A DNA stretch of 43,972 nt from GWA1-54-10 sp964349675. GTDB lineage: Bacteria > Patescibacteriota > Minisyncoccia > Phycocordibacterales > SBAW01. Below are positions 32,094-39,927 of the stretch, piece by piece; within the stretch, counting starts at the first letter, position 1, and the number at the start of each line of letters is the position of its first letter. The translations under genes were made by a program, and so were the position numbers. Under the pieces are notes generated by a model. It saw only the letters and a program-made list of their open reading frames with translations. It searched no databases and had not been told where the DNA came from. The stretch is from contig CAYGHD010000005.1 in assembly GCA_964349675.1 (NCBI GenBank), positions 1-43,972 of the forward strand. The letters are read 5' to 3'.

Positions 32094-32831
32094 ATGTTCA
32101 CGTTTGCTCGTCTCGCGGTGTTGCTGCTGGCGCTTGCCGGCTGTAGCACGCAGATGCATACGCCTGCTGAGCCGTTTGCCCGCCTCAAAGCGGGGGCTGT
32201 GCCGGAAATGACGTGCGTGGAGGGTGAAGAGCTTTTCTACACCCAAGATCGCTTCGCTATCGACCACACGTTGGTCGAGTTTGGCCCGGGCGTTGCCCAG
32301 GTCATTGCCGGAGCTGGCGGCGCAAAGGCGGCGTACGGAGACTATTCCTACCCGCTGCACACTGCGGCTCAGGCCGGAAAGGTCGAGCGCTTCAGGGGCA
32401 CGCAAGCGCAGCGCGTGTATCTCAACAACGTCACCGACACGGCGCTCATCCCGGACTACGTGCTGGTCAAGTTTGGCCGCGGGTATTGCGCCGGATTGGC
32501 AAAAATCACGCGGCTGGGGAAGCATGCTCTCGAGGTGCTCATCCCCATCCGCAGCGGGACGGGGCTTGGGCAAGGCGGAGTCGTCTTCCCGCGCGCACCG
32601 CTCGCGGTGCGCGAGCTGGTGGTCTGCACCACGTCGAGCGTCGACATCCTGTTTGCGCCCGAGATTACCAAGGGCATGCTCAAGGGGATGAAGAACACGC
32701 TGTGTGATGTCCAAAATCACGCAGGCGACCGCGCGATCCAAGGCAAAGGCGGGGTACTGTTTGGCATCATTGCCGCCGCTCGCGCAAAAAACGTGGACAG
32801 CGCGGACAGCGCTGATGCGGATGGTCCATGA
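32094..32831 (+). CDS. Predicted lipoprotein, unknown
   Basis: 245 residues. The signal peptide ends in the lipobox LALAGC, with Cys at 17, so the mature protein should be lipid-anchored. The rest has no recognised family. Visible features are three further Cys pairs at wide spacing, a Gly-rich segment (VIAGAGGAKAAYGDYSYP) and a C-terminal Asp/Ala/Ser tail (DSADSADADGP). GC content is higher than in the native genes but codon use is less extreme than in 26709-30470. It has a Shine-Dalgarno leader. Its stop overlaps the next start as ATGA, so the two form one operon. Confidence 0.75.
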   Translation: MFTFARLAVLLLALAGCSTQMHTPAEPFARLKAGAVPEMTCVEGEELFYTQDRFAIDHTLVEFGPGVAQVIAGAGGAKAAYGDYSYPLHTAAQAGKVERFRGTQAQRVYLNNVTDTALIPDYVLVKFGRGYCAGLAKITRLGKHALEVLIPIRSGTGLGQGGVVFPRAPLAVRELVVCTTSSVDILFAPEITKGMLKGMKNTLCDVQNHAGDRAIQGKGGVLFGIIAAARAKNVDSADSADADGP

Positions 32832-33319
32832 AACGGCGTCTGTTGCTCGGCAGCAGCATGCTCTGCGTGCTGCTGCCGGTGCATGGGTTTGGTGCGCCAC
32901 CCTGGCCCACCTTCCCCAAAGACGGGCGTTTCCACTGGTGGAATCCGGGCGGCAACCAATACACCGGCACGGTCAGGCAGGCGCTCGATGCGTTTCAACG
33001 CAAAGGGCAAATACCCGCTGATGTCGTTGCTGAGCTGTTGGGGCACGTACGTGCTGGCCTCTACTCCCCAGCAACCATCCAAGACGGTGAGCCCTTTGAC
33101 TACATGATGTCCGGCAAGGGCACGGTGGAGGAGAGGGTAGTCGTTGAGCTGTTTTGGTGGCCCGCGCACATCTCGCGCCAGATGCGGGTCTATGTGGCGA
33201 TACGGGGGAGCGAGATCTTCGAGCTCTGTCTCCCGTTTGCCTGCGGCAACTGGACATTCCGCCGCTACCGGCTGGGGACGCAACTTGAATGCATCCCCTG
33301 TATTGAGTGTCGGAAGTAG
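32828..33319 (+). CDS. Secreted protein, unknown, partner of the lipoprotein
   Basis: 163 residues starting inside the previous stop (ATGA overlap at 32828-32831), which indicates translational coupling. The N-terminus MKRRLLLGSSMLCVLLPVHGFGA looks like a signal peptide. The mature part is rich in Trp, Pro and Arg and has four Cys near the C-terminus (ELCLPFACG and IPCIEC), which could form disulfides outside the cell. No family was recognised. Confidence 0.7.
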   Translation: MKRRLLLGSSMLCVLLPVHGFGAPPWPTFPKDGRFHWWNPGGNQYTGTVRQALDAFQRKGQIPADVVAELLGHVRAGLYSPATIQDGEPFDYMMSGKGTVEERVVVELFWWPAHISRQMRVYVAIRGSEIFELCLPFACGNWTFRRYRLGTQLECIPCIECRK

Positions 33320-33336
33320 GACGATTAAACTGGTTT

Positions 33337-33380
33337 GGGGTTTGGAGCTTCGGCTCCGCCCCGGCCTCTTGTTAAGAGCC
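33337..33380 (+). terminator. Two hairpins after the lipoprotein operon
   Basis: The first, 33337-33362, has GGAGC/GCTCC closing a TTCG tetraloop, extended by GGGG/CCCC. The second, 33363-33380, pairs CTCTT with AAGAG plus outer GC pairs. No T run follows, so ending of transcription is not certain; they could also be part of a leader for the next gene. Confidence 0.4.
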
Positions 33381-33410
33381 GATACAGATCGACTTTTATA
33401 GGAGGAAGGG

Positions 33411-33416
33411 TATAAA
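33411..33416 (+). promoter_or_regulatory. -10 element of the second PYTG surface protein gene
   Basis: TATAAA ends 8 nt before the ATG at 33425 and supports that start over the ATG at 33449. A purine run GGAGGAAGGG sits just upstream but too far from the ATG to act as a ribosome site. Confidence 0.45.
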
Positions 33417-33424
33417 AACAATTA

Positions 33425-35050
33425 ATGATAACTTTTAGCACACACCGTATGAAATCCGGGACAAAAAAAATAGCTGCTGCAGCACTCTTGTTTTGGAGTG
33501 TCGTTTTTGCTGCGTACTTGGTAGTGCATTTTTCACAGAGTTTTGTTCCCGGGCCTGAGGCGTCACTGTTTGCCGCATACGCGCAGGCAGATAGTAGCGA
33601 TGGCGGCGACAACGGTAGCGGTGCCGGCGGCGGTAATGATAGTGGTGGTGGCGACGGTGGTGGGGCCGATGGCGGCGACCCGGCTAGCGGTGCGGGTGGT
33701 GGCTGCGGCGACTGCGGCGGCGCTACAAATGACCTCGGAGGTTCCCCGGGCGACTTTGGCGGCTATGACTTTGGCGGTTCGGAAGCGTATCAAGCGTATG
33801 TGCCCTACATTCCGCAGGTGCAGCCAAACTGGATACCATACTGCACAGGCGGTGATGATCCAAACGGAAATCGCTGGCAGTGGTGGGAAAAGACGACAAA
33901 CACCAATCCTATTCAGTATCGCTTTGTGCGTATGGGTGACGGCCCTTGCGCCCCTACGGTACCTCCACCAGTGTGCCCAACAGGCACTACTGGCGTATAT
34001 CCAAACTGCGTTACTCCACAACCCTTGTGTCCTCAGGGCACTACGGGCACGTACCCAAACTGTGTTGTCCCGCAGCCAGTATGCCCAACAGGGACGACTG
34101 GTACCTATCCACATTGTGTTGTTCCAACACCACACTGCCCAACAGGCACTACGGGCGTGTACCCACATTGCGTTGTGCCGGTAACGCACACAAACAATGT
34201 TTGTGTTGGTACCAACAACTGCAACACGACGATAGATAATCACTCGGTTGTAAATGCAAATACTACGTATACCAATAACAGCTCAGTGAGCACGGTTACC
34301 AACACAAATACGAACACCAACACCAACACAAACATAAATACCAATACCTATATACCGCCGATCTACAACTATATTCGCGACTACGTATATCCGCAGCCGC
34401 ACTATCCAACGTACCAATACCCAACCTGTACGCTGTCGGTATATCCAACGACAATCTCGTACGGGCAATCAGCGCGTCTTTATTGGTCGAGCAACTACAC
34501 CGTGTCGGGGTGGATTGCCTCGGTGGGGAGTGTTGCCACAGCAGGCTCGTCGTATGTGTATCCGTCACAATCAACCACCTACTCGGCGACCTTTACTGGC
34601 CAAAATGGTCAGCAGGTAACTTGCTCGGCCTTTGTACAAGTGGTGGGGAATACTGGATACTACCAGCCACCAGTGCAGCCTCCGTATTATCCTCCAGCAT
34701 ATCAACCAACGTACCCTACATACACAAACGACCCATACGTCACATTGTCTGCAGTGCCCTACACCGGCCTTGAGCTTGGGTCATATGGCAAAGTATTGTA
34801 TTGGAGCTTCCTGATATTGTGGTCTGTCTTCGCAGCGTATTTGCTTGCGGTGCGTCGGGTGTATAACGATATGGCGCGCTGGTTCCGCCGGTCATTGTTT
34901 GGCGGGGCAGTGCCTGCACAAGTGCATACAGCGCATGCGGAGCATCATCTAACCAATCATGTGGTGCATCAGCAGGTAGAAAAAAATACAGCGATAGAAG
35001 CGGCTGACCCATTCATCGCGGCACAGTTGGAGCGCATTGGCGCGCACTAA
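33425..35050 (+). CDS. Large multidomain surface protein with PYTG-type C-terminal anchor
   Basis: 541 residues. A signal or anchor helix (about 15-35) precedes a Gly/Asp/Ser-rich low-complexity region (57-120). Then come four Cys-bounded repeats CPTGTTGxYPxCV (about 184-250), the module CVGTNNCNTTIDNHSVVNANTTY shared with 30590, an Asn/Thr tract, and an Ig-like beta domain (CTLSVYPTTISYGQSARLYW to VTCSAFVQV). After a Pro/Tyr linker it has VPYTGLELG, a transmembrane helix, RRVYND, and a cytoplasmic tail with GGAVPA. The two PYTG proteins thus share their C-terminal half and are paralogues with different outer parts. Its stop overlaps the convergent thrS stop by 4 bp. Confidence 0.85.
   Translation: MITFSTHRMKSGTKKIAAAALLFWSVVFAAYLVVHFSQSFVPGPEASLFAAYAQADSSDGGDNGSGAGGGNDSGGGDGGGADGGDPASGAGGGCGDCGGATNDLGGSPGDFGGYDFGGSEAYQAYVPYIPQVQPNWIPYCTGGDDPNGNRWQWWEKTTNTNPIQYRFVRMGDGPCAPTVPPPVCPTGTTGVYPNCVTPQPLCPQGTTGTYPNCVVPQPVCPTGTTGTYPHCVVPTPHCPTGTTGVYPHCVVPVTHTNNVCVGTNNCNTTIDNHSVVNANTTYTNNSSVSTVTNTNTNTNTNTNINTNTYIPPIYNYIRDYVYPQPHYPTYQYPTCTLSVYPTTISYGQSARLYWSSNYTVSGWIASVGSVATAGSSYVYPSQSTTYSATFTGQNGQQVTCSAFVQVVGNTGYYQPPVQPPYYPPAYQPTYPTYTNDPYVTLSAVPYTGLELGSYGKVLYWSFLILWSVFAAYLLAVRRVYNDMARWFRRSLFGGAVPAQVHTAHAEHHLTNHVVHQQVEKNTAIEAADPFIAAQLERIGAH
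33974..34177 (+). repeat. Four Cys-bounded repeats encoding CPTGTTGxYPxCV
   Basis: Units of about 17 residues begin with CP(T/Q)GTTG and end with CV, joined by Pro-rich spacers. Two Cys per unit suggests one disulfide per repeat in the exported protein. Confidence 0.85.
34301..34347 (+). repeat. Asn/Thr dipeptide tract
   Basis: A run of alternating Asn and Thr codons (AAC/AAT and ACA/ACG/ACC) with mixed codons, so length is likely kept by selection. A shorter tract occurs in the paralogue near 31510-31540. Confidence 0.8.
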
Positions 35051-36270
35051 GCGCGGTCCTTGATTTCAGTGACGAGCCGCTCAACAATAGCTTCAATTGA
35101 AAGTGCACCGATTTTTCCTTCGCGACCCTCGAGTGTTGCGGTACTGTTTGCAACTTCTTGGTCACCAATCACAAGTAGGTAGGGGATTTTGTGCGTCTTT
35201 GCTTCGCGGATTTTCTTGCCGAGCGTTTCGCTCGACTCGTCTACTTCGGCACGGATGCCCGCTGTCTTTAGTGCAGTAAGAACTTCTTGCGCAAAAGGAA
35301 TGTGTGCGTCAGTAATGGGAAGTATGCGCGCCTGTACCGGAGAGAGCCAAGTAGGGAACGCGCCTGCATATTTTTCTATCAAGAAGGCCATGGTACGGCC
35401 AATAGAACCGATAGAAGATCGATGTACAACAAACGCACGCTTCGGTTTTCCGTCTTCTGCGATATAAGTGAGGTCAAAACGGTCGGGCATGCAGAAGTCA
35501 TATTGCACTGTAAACGCAGTATCCTCTTTCCCGTTTGCGTTTTTCATCTGCACATCGATTTTGGGGCCATAAAACGCTGCTTCATCTTTTGCTTCTTCAA
35601 ACTCAGAGCCGCGCTTTTCCATCAAGTCACGAAGTAGTGATTCTCCTTTTTCCCATGCAGCATCGTTTTTATAATACTTCTCGGTGTTGGTGCGGTCGCC
35701 AAGAGAGAGTCGATAGTGGTAGTCGACACCGAGCTGCAGCCCAAAAACACCGTTTGCATATTCAATCAGATCAAGTGCTCCGTTTATCTCACCCATTGCT
35801 TGTTCTTCTGATGCACAAATAATGTGTGCATCAGCGAGGCAAAAGCTTCTGGTGCGGATAAGGCCCATTAATTCTCCTGACTGCTCGTACCGGTATAGTT
35901 GCGCCAGTTCGGCAATGCGCATCGGTGCTTCTTTGTAGCTATGAGGCCGAGAAAGAAACAGCTGAAAATGATGCGGGCAGGTCATGGGACGCAGCATAAA
36001 TCGGTCTTCATCTATCTCGATTGGTGCGTACATCGAGTCTTTATAGTGCGGATAGTGACCGCTCTTTTCGTACAATTCCAACCGAGCGAGATCGGGAGTT
36101 TCCACGTGCAGATATCCGCGTTTCGTCTCTTCTTCAATGACAAATTTTTCAAGCTCGCGCTTAACGATGCTTCCTTTGGGGAGAAACATAGGCAAGCCTT
36201 TGCCGACAACTGGGTCAATATAAAAAAGCTCCAGCTCCGGACCTATTTTTTTATGATCTCGTTCTTCCAT
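35047..36270 (-). CDS. thrS: Threonyl-tRNA synthetase lacking TGS and editing domains
   Basis: Charges tRNA-Thr. The 407-residue product begins at the catalytic-core start (DHKKIGPELELFYID), so the TGS and editing (N2) domains, about 240 residues in E. coli, are missing. The zinc ligands Cys98 (RPMTCPHH), His149 (FCLADAHIIC) and His283 (VVHRSSIGS) are present. Motif 3 reads GSIGRTM in place of the usual GSLERF, so a commonly conserved Glu is Gly. The C-terminal anticodon-binding domain is complete. It lies 12 nt after dnaE, probably co-transcribed. The partner tRNA-Thr(UGU) is in this window. Confidence 0.95.
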   Translation of the reverse strand: MEERDHKKIGPELELFYIDPVVGKGLPMFLPKGSIVKRELEKFVIEEETKRGYLHVETPDLARLELYEKSGHYPHYKDSMYAPIEIDEDRFMLRPMTCPHHFQLFLSRPHSYKEAPMRIAELAQLYRYEQSGELMGLIRTRSFCLADAHIICASEEQAMGEINGALDLIEYANGVFGLQLGVDYHYRLSLGDRTNTEKYYKNDAAWEKGESLLRDLMEKRGSEFEEAKDEAAFYGPKIDVQMKNANGKEDTAFTVQYDFCMPDRFDLTYIAEDGKPKRAFVVHRSSIGSIGRTMAFLIEKYAGAFPTWLSPVQARILPITDAHIPFAQEVLTALKTAGIRAEVDESSETLGKKIREAKTHKIPYLLVIGDQEVANSTATLEGREGKIGALSIEAIVERLVTEIKDRA

Positions 36271-36282
36271 ATAAGGTAGAGA

Positions 36283-39200
36283 TTACAACGCTTTAACCGC
36301 TTCGGCAATCACTGACAACTCGCCGTTTCTGTTAGAGAGTTTGCCTTTAAGAGCGATGCAGTTTTCGGCGCGGATTATATCTTTATGTTCGGCATAGTTT
36401 TTAGGGAAGACCACTGCCTCAATTGACCCATCAAAGTCTGCCAATTTAATAAACGCCATCTGATCTCCTCCGCGGGTCAATATCACGCGTACATCCTCGA
36501 CCATGCCGGCTGCTACCAGCGTTTGCCCAGGCATAATGCGCTGCTTCATCTGGCTCAGTGTCATGGTGCGCGTGGCAAGTTTTTCTCTAAACTGGTCTAG
36601 CGGGTGGCCCGAGACATACAGTCCTAGTAGTTCTTTTTCCCATGCCAATTTTTCTGTCATAGGGGCCTCGGGTGCGGGTTGCATACGCACGTCTTCAGTG
36701 TCGCCGCTGGCAAACAAAGAGTCTTGGCTCGTGTCTTTGCCCGCGTCGCGGTGGTATTGCAGCAACAGCTCTATATTGCTCATCATATGCCCGCGCTCGC
36801 CAAAGCTGTCCAAGGCGCCGCATTTAATCAAAGATTCCAGGCCTTTTTTATTGAGGTTTTGGTTGGTCACACGACGCAAAAATTCAGACAGCGAGGTAAA
36901 TGGACCATTTTCTTTGCGCTCTTTAATTATCGAGTCACCAACACCCGAACCAAAATTTTTAATCGAATGTAGTCCAAAGCGTATAGCATCGCCCACTACG
37001 GTAAAGTCGCCCATACTTTCGTTAATGTCAGGCGGCAATACTGAGATGCCGAGGCGCTTACATTCGGCGACCATAATAGAAATAGTGTCGACGTCGCCCG
37101 ACTCTGCGGTGAGTACGGCGGTCATATATTCGACAGGGAAGTTTGCTTTCATGTAGGCGGTTTGATATGCAACGCGGCCATAGCTTGCCGAGTGTGCTTT
37201 GTTAAATCCGTATGCAGCAAAAGGTTCTATCCAGGCCCACACGCGCTCTGCCTTTGCGCGCCCCCACTTTGAATGCTCGACGCAACCCTCGATAAAGTGC
37301 TCTTTTTGTTTTGCCATTTCCTCGGGGATTTTTTTACCCACGGCTTTGCGGAATTTATCTACTTCGCCCCAACTGTAGCCGGCAAGTTCATGCGCCATTA
37401 TCAATAGGTCATCTTGGTACACCAAAATGCCGTGCGTTTGTTTGAGTATCGGCTCCATAGCAGGGTCGAGGTACGAGATGAGTGCCGGGTTGTGTTTGCG
37501 CTCGATATAATTGGGGATAAATTGCATGGGGCCTGGGCGGTACAGTGCCACCATTGCGTTGATGTCGTGTATTGACGTTGGCTTCAGCTCTTTAAGGAAG
37601 CGTGTCATACCGGCGCCGTTTAGTTGGAATGTTGCTTCCGTGTCGCCACGGGTCAGCATCTCAAATGTTTTCGGGTCGTCCATGGGAATTGTCTCGATGT
37701 CGAGGGTAGTGCCGCGGAGTTTGTTTACCAAAGACACTGCGTTTGCCAAAATGGTCAAGTTGCGGATACCCAAGAAATCAAATTTGGTAAGTCCTACACC
37801 GTCTTCTCCCACCGAGTACATGTCGTACTGGGTAATAATTTTGCCCCCCTTGGGGTCAAACTGCAGTGGTGCATATTCGACCAAGGGTTTAGGTGCGATA
37901 ACCACGCCAGCTGCATGTACCCCAACGTGGCGTACACATCCTTCTATTTTTTTACCAAGGTCGATAATATTTCGCACATCCGCTTCTGCTTTGTAGAATT
38001 TGGCAAGTTCTGGGTTTTCGGTGAGTGCACGGTCGAGCGTCATAGGGAAGCCCTGGCTGCCCATAGGAATTTCTTTTGCAATATGGTCGCCCAGGCCATA
38101 CGGGTAGCCAAGTGCACGGGCAACGTCGCGTACGACGCCGCGGGCAAGCATGGTACCAAACGTGCCGATCTGCGCCACGTGAGTCGCACCATATTTGCGA
38201 CGGGCGTAGTCGATGACTTCATCGCGCCGGTCGTCGGCAAAGTCCATGTCGATGTCGGGGGCGCTGGGACGTTCGGGATTTAAAAATCGCTCAAAAGGGA
38301 TTTTATATTCGAGCGGGTCGATTTTTGTAATTTGCAGCACGTACGTGGTCATAGAGCCTGCGACCGAGCCGCGGATGTTGGTGTAAATACCGTTTTCGCT
38401 GGCAAAGCGTATCAAGTCTTCCACCACCAAAAAGTATGCTGCATAGCCTTTGAATTTGATTATGCCAAGCTCATACTCAAGGCGCTCTAGTGCGGCCGCA
38501 TTTTTGTCGAGGCCGCGCACCCGGAGGCCCGCTAAACATAAATCTCGCAACACATCGTCGGCAGTTTTGCCTTGGGGTAGGGGAAACTCAGGGAAGATAA
38601 ATTTGCCCAGTGTAAGTTCTACAGTACAGCGCGCTGCAAGAGTGTTTGTTTTTGTAAGCGCCTCTTCACTGTAGAGCTCGTGCATGTGCTCGGGGGTATG
38701 CAGGTGAAAATCTTCATCTTCTTCTAAGGCATTGTCGGAGGGTCCGTGGTTGCCGATGGCGCGCAGCGTCTCCCATGCACGGCGGTCGCCAGGTTCTAGA
38801 TAGTACACTTCTTGCATGGGGATGTCGGTATAAAAATGGTCGTCACCAAAAATATCTGTATATTTTGAAAGCTGCTCTTTGTATTGTTTTGGTGCCAGCG
38901 CAATAATGCCCTCTTTGTAGCGCACGAGCATATCGCGAGTTGCTTTTGGCTCACCATCGTGCTCGGCCATGTTTGCGTCGGTAATAAGCCCTAGTAGGTT
39001 TTTATACCCCTCTTGCGTTTCTGCAAGCAGTATGAGTCTTCCGCCAGACTGCGCTGAGGCGTTGTCGGGTGCGGCAAGTGCCATATCAACCCCAATAATC
39101 GGCTTGATGCCCGCTTTAGTGCATTCTTGATAAAACTCGATTGCGCCGTAGAGATTGCCTAGGTCAGTCAACGCAAGGCTCTGGAGCCCTTGTGCTTTCG

Positions 39201-39288
39201 CTGCGGCAACAAGGTCGGGGATTTTGGGGAGTGCTTGAAGCAATGAGTAGTGTGAGTGGACATGCAGATGGGTAAAGGGTGCGGACAT
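36283..39288 (-). CDS. dnaE: DNA polymerase III alpha subunit, short form
   Basis: The replicative polymerase, 1001 residues against about 1160 in E. coli. The PHP domain starts HLHVHSHYSLL (7-17). Its second motif reads TDLGNLYG at 41-48, with Leu43 where active PHP domains have His. The polymerase Asp residues are in PDIDMDF, and the finger/palm segment LYRPGPMQFIPNYIERK is intact. The chain ends right after the OB fold (GQTLVAAGMVEDVRVILTRGGDQMAFIKL to VIAEAVKAL), so the C-terminal tau-binding domain is missing. The gene has a -10 element at the start and is divergent from rnhB. Confidence 0.95.
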   Translation of the reverse strand: MSAPFTHLHVHSHYSLLQALPKIPDLVAAAKAQGLQSLALTDLGNLYGAIEFYQECTKAGIKPIIGVDMALAAPDNASAQSGGRLILLAETQEGYKNLLGLITDANMAEHDGEPKATRDMLVRYKEGIIALAPKQYKEQLSKYTDIFGDDHFYTDIPMQEVYYLEPGDRRAWETLRAIGNHGPSDNALEEDEDFHLHTPEHMHELYSEEALTKTNTLAARCTVELTLGKFIFPEFPLPQGKTADDVLRDLCLAGLRVRGLDKNAAALERLEYELGIIKFKGYAAYFLVVEDLIRFASENGIYTNIRGSVAGSMTTYVLQITKIDPLEYKIPFERFLNPERPSAPDIDMDFADDRRDEVIDYARRKYGATHVAQIGTFGTMLARGVVRDVARALGYPYGLGDHIAKEIPMGSQGFPMTLDRALTENPELAKFYKAEADVRNIIDLGKKIEGCVRHVGVHAAGVVIAPKPLVEYAPLQFDPKGGKIITQYDMYSVGEDGVGLTKFDFLGIRNLTILANAVSLVNKLRGTTLDIETIPMDDPKTFEMLTRGDTEATFQLNGAGMTRFLKELKPTSIHDINAMVALYRPGPMQFIPNYIERKHNPALISYLDPAMEPILKQTHGILVYQDDLLIMAHELAGYSWGEVDKFRKAVGKKIPEEMAKQKEHFIEGCVEHSKWGRAKAERVWAWIEPFAAYGFNKAHSASYGRVAYQTAYMKANFPVEYMTAVLTAESGDVDTISIMVAECKRLGISVLPPDINESMGDFTVVGDAIRFGLHSIKNFGSGVGDSIIKERKENGPFTSLSEFLRRVTNQNLNKKGLESLIKCGALDSFGERGHMMSNIELLLQYHRDAGKDTSQDSLFASGDTEDVRMQPAPEAPMTEKLAWEKELLGLYVSGHPLDQFREKLATRTMTLSQMKQRIMPGQTLVAAGMVEDVRVILTRGGDQMAFIKLADFDGSIEAVVFPKNYAEHKDIIRAENCIALKGKLSNRNGELSVIAEAVKAL

Positions 39289-39294
39289 AGAGTG

Positions 39295-39300
39295 AGTATA
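39295..39300 (-). promoter_or_regulatory. -10 element of dnaE
   Basis: TATACT on the minus strand ends 6 nt before the dnaE ATG at 39288. Confidence 0.6.
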
Positions 39301-39304
39301 CCTC

Positions 39305-39310
39305 TATACT
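39305..39310 (+). promoter_or_regulatory. -10 element of rnhB
   Basis: TATACT ends 9 nt before the rnhB ATG and lies 4 bp from the divergent dnaE element; the overlapping TACTAT (39307-39312) is an alternative. Confidence 0.6.
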
Positions 39311-39319
39311 ATAAAAAAT

Positions 39320-39901
39320 ATGAAGCGTTTTTTAGTCGGCGTTGATGAAGCGGGGCGGGGGCCTTTGGCAGGGCCTGTTGCGGTTGGTTTAGTTGCTGTG
39401 CCGCGAGGGTATAGCGTTAAAAAACACTTTCCCGGCGTTGCGGACTCTAAAAAACTGTCGCCAAAAAAGCGCGAAGCGCTATTCGCGCTACTGGAAGCTG
39501 CGGTTAAAAGAGGAGAAGTTTCGTTTGTGGTGGAGTTTTCAACCGCTGCATGTATTGACCGTATAGGCATCACTCGCGCAATAGCCAGAGCGTTGAACCG
39601 AGGGTTGGCAAAACTTACCGCAGTGCTGCCTGAGCGTACGTTCGAAGTATTTTTGGACGGGTCGCTCTACGCTCCACCCCAGTACACACAAAAGACAATT
39701 ATCCGCGGTGATGCGACAGAGTCGGTGATATCACTCGCGTCTATCGCTGCAAAAGTGGTGCGCGACCGTTGTATGGTGCGAGCCGCAAGACGTTTCCCCG
39801 GATACCAATTTGAAGTGCATAAAGGGTACGGGACAAAAGCGCACTACACAGTACTGTTGCGGCAAGGGCCAAGTACCCTACACAGAAAGACATTTTTGTG
39901 A
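39320..39901 (+). CDS. rnhB: Ribonuclease HII
   Basis: Removes ribonucleotides from DNA and RNA-DNA hybrids. The 193-residue product has the DEAGRGPLAGPV active-site motif with Asp9 and Glu10, Asp113 in FLDGSLY, and Asp149 in AKVVRDR, the four metal ligands of the family. ADSKKL (41-46) and HKGYGT are also typical. The start follows a -10 element and the ATG gives the usual short N-terminus. Confidence 0.95.
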   Translation: MKRFLVGVDEAGRGPLAGPVAVGLVAVPRGYSVKKHFPGVADSKKLSPKKREALFALLEAAVKRGEVSFVVEFSTAACIDRIGITRAIARALNRGLAKLTAVLPERTFEVFLDGSLYAPPQYTQKTIIRGDATESVISLASIAAKVVRDRCMVRAARRFPGYQFEVHKGYGTKAHYTVLLRQGPSTLHRKTFL

Positions 39902-39927
39902 TATGTTGTCTCTCGGAGAAGTGACCT

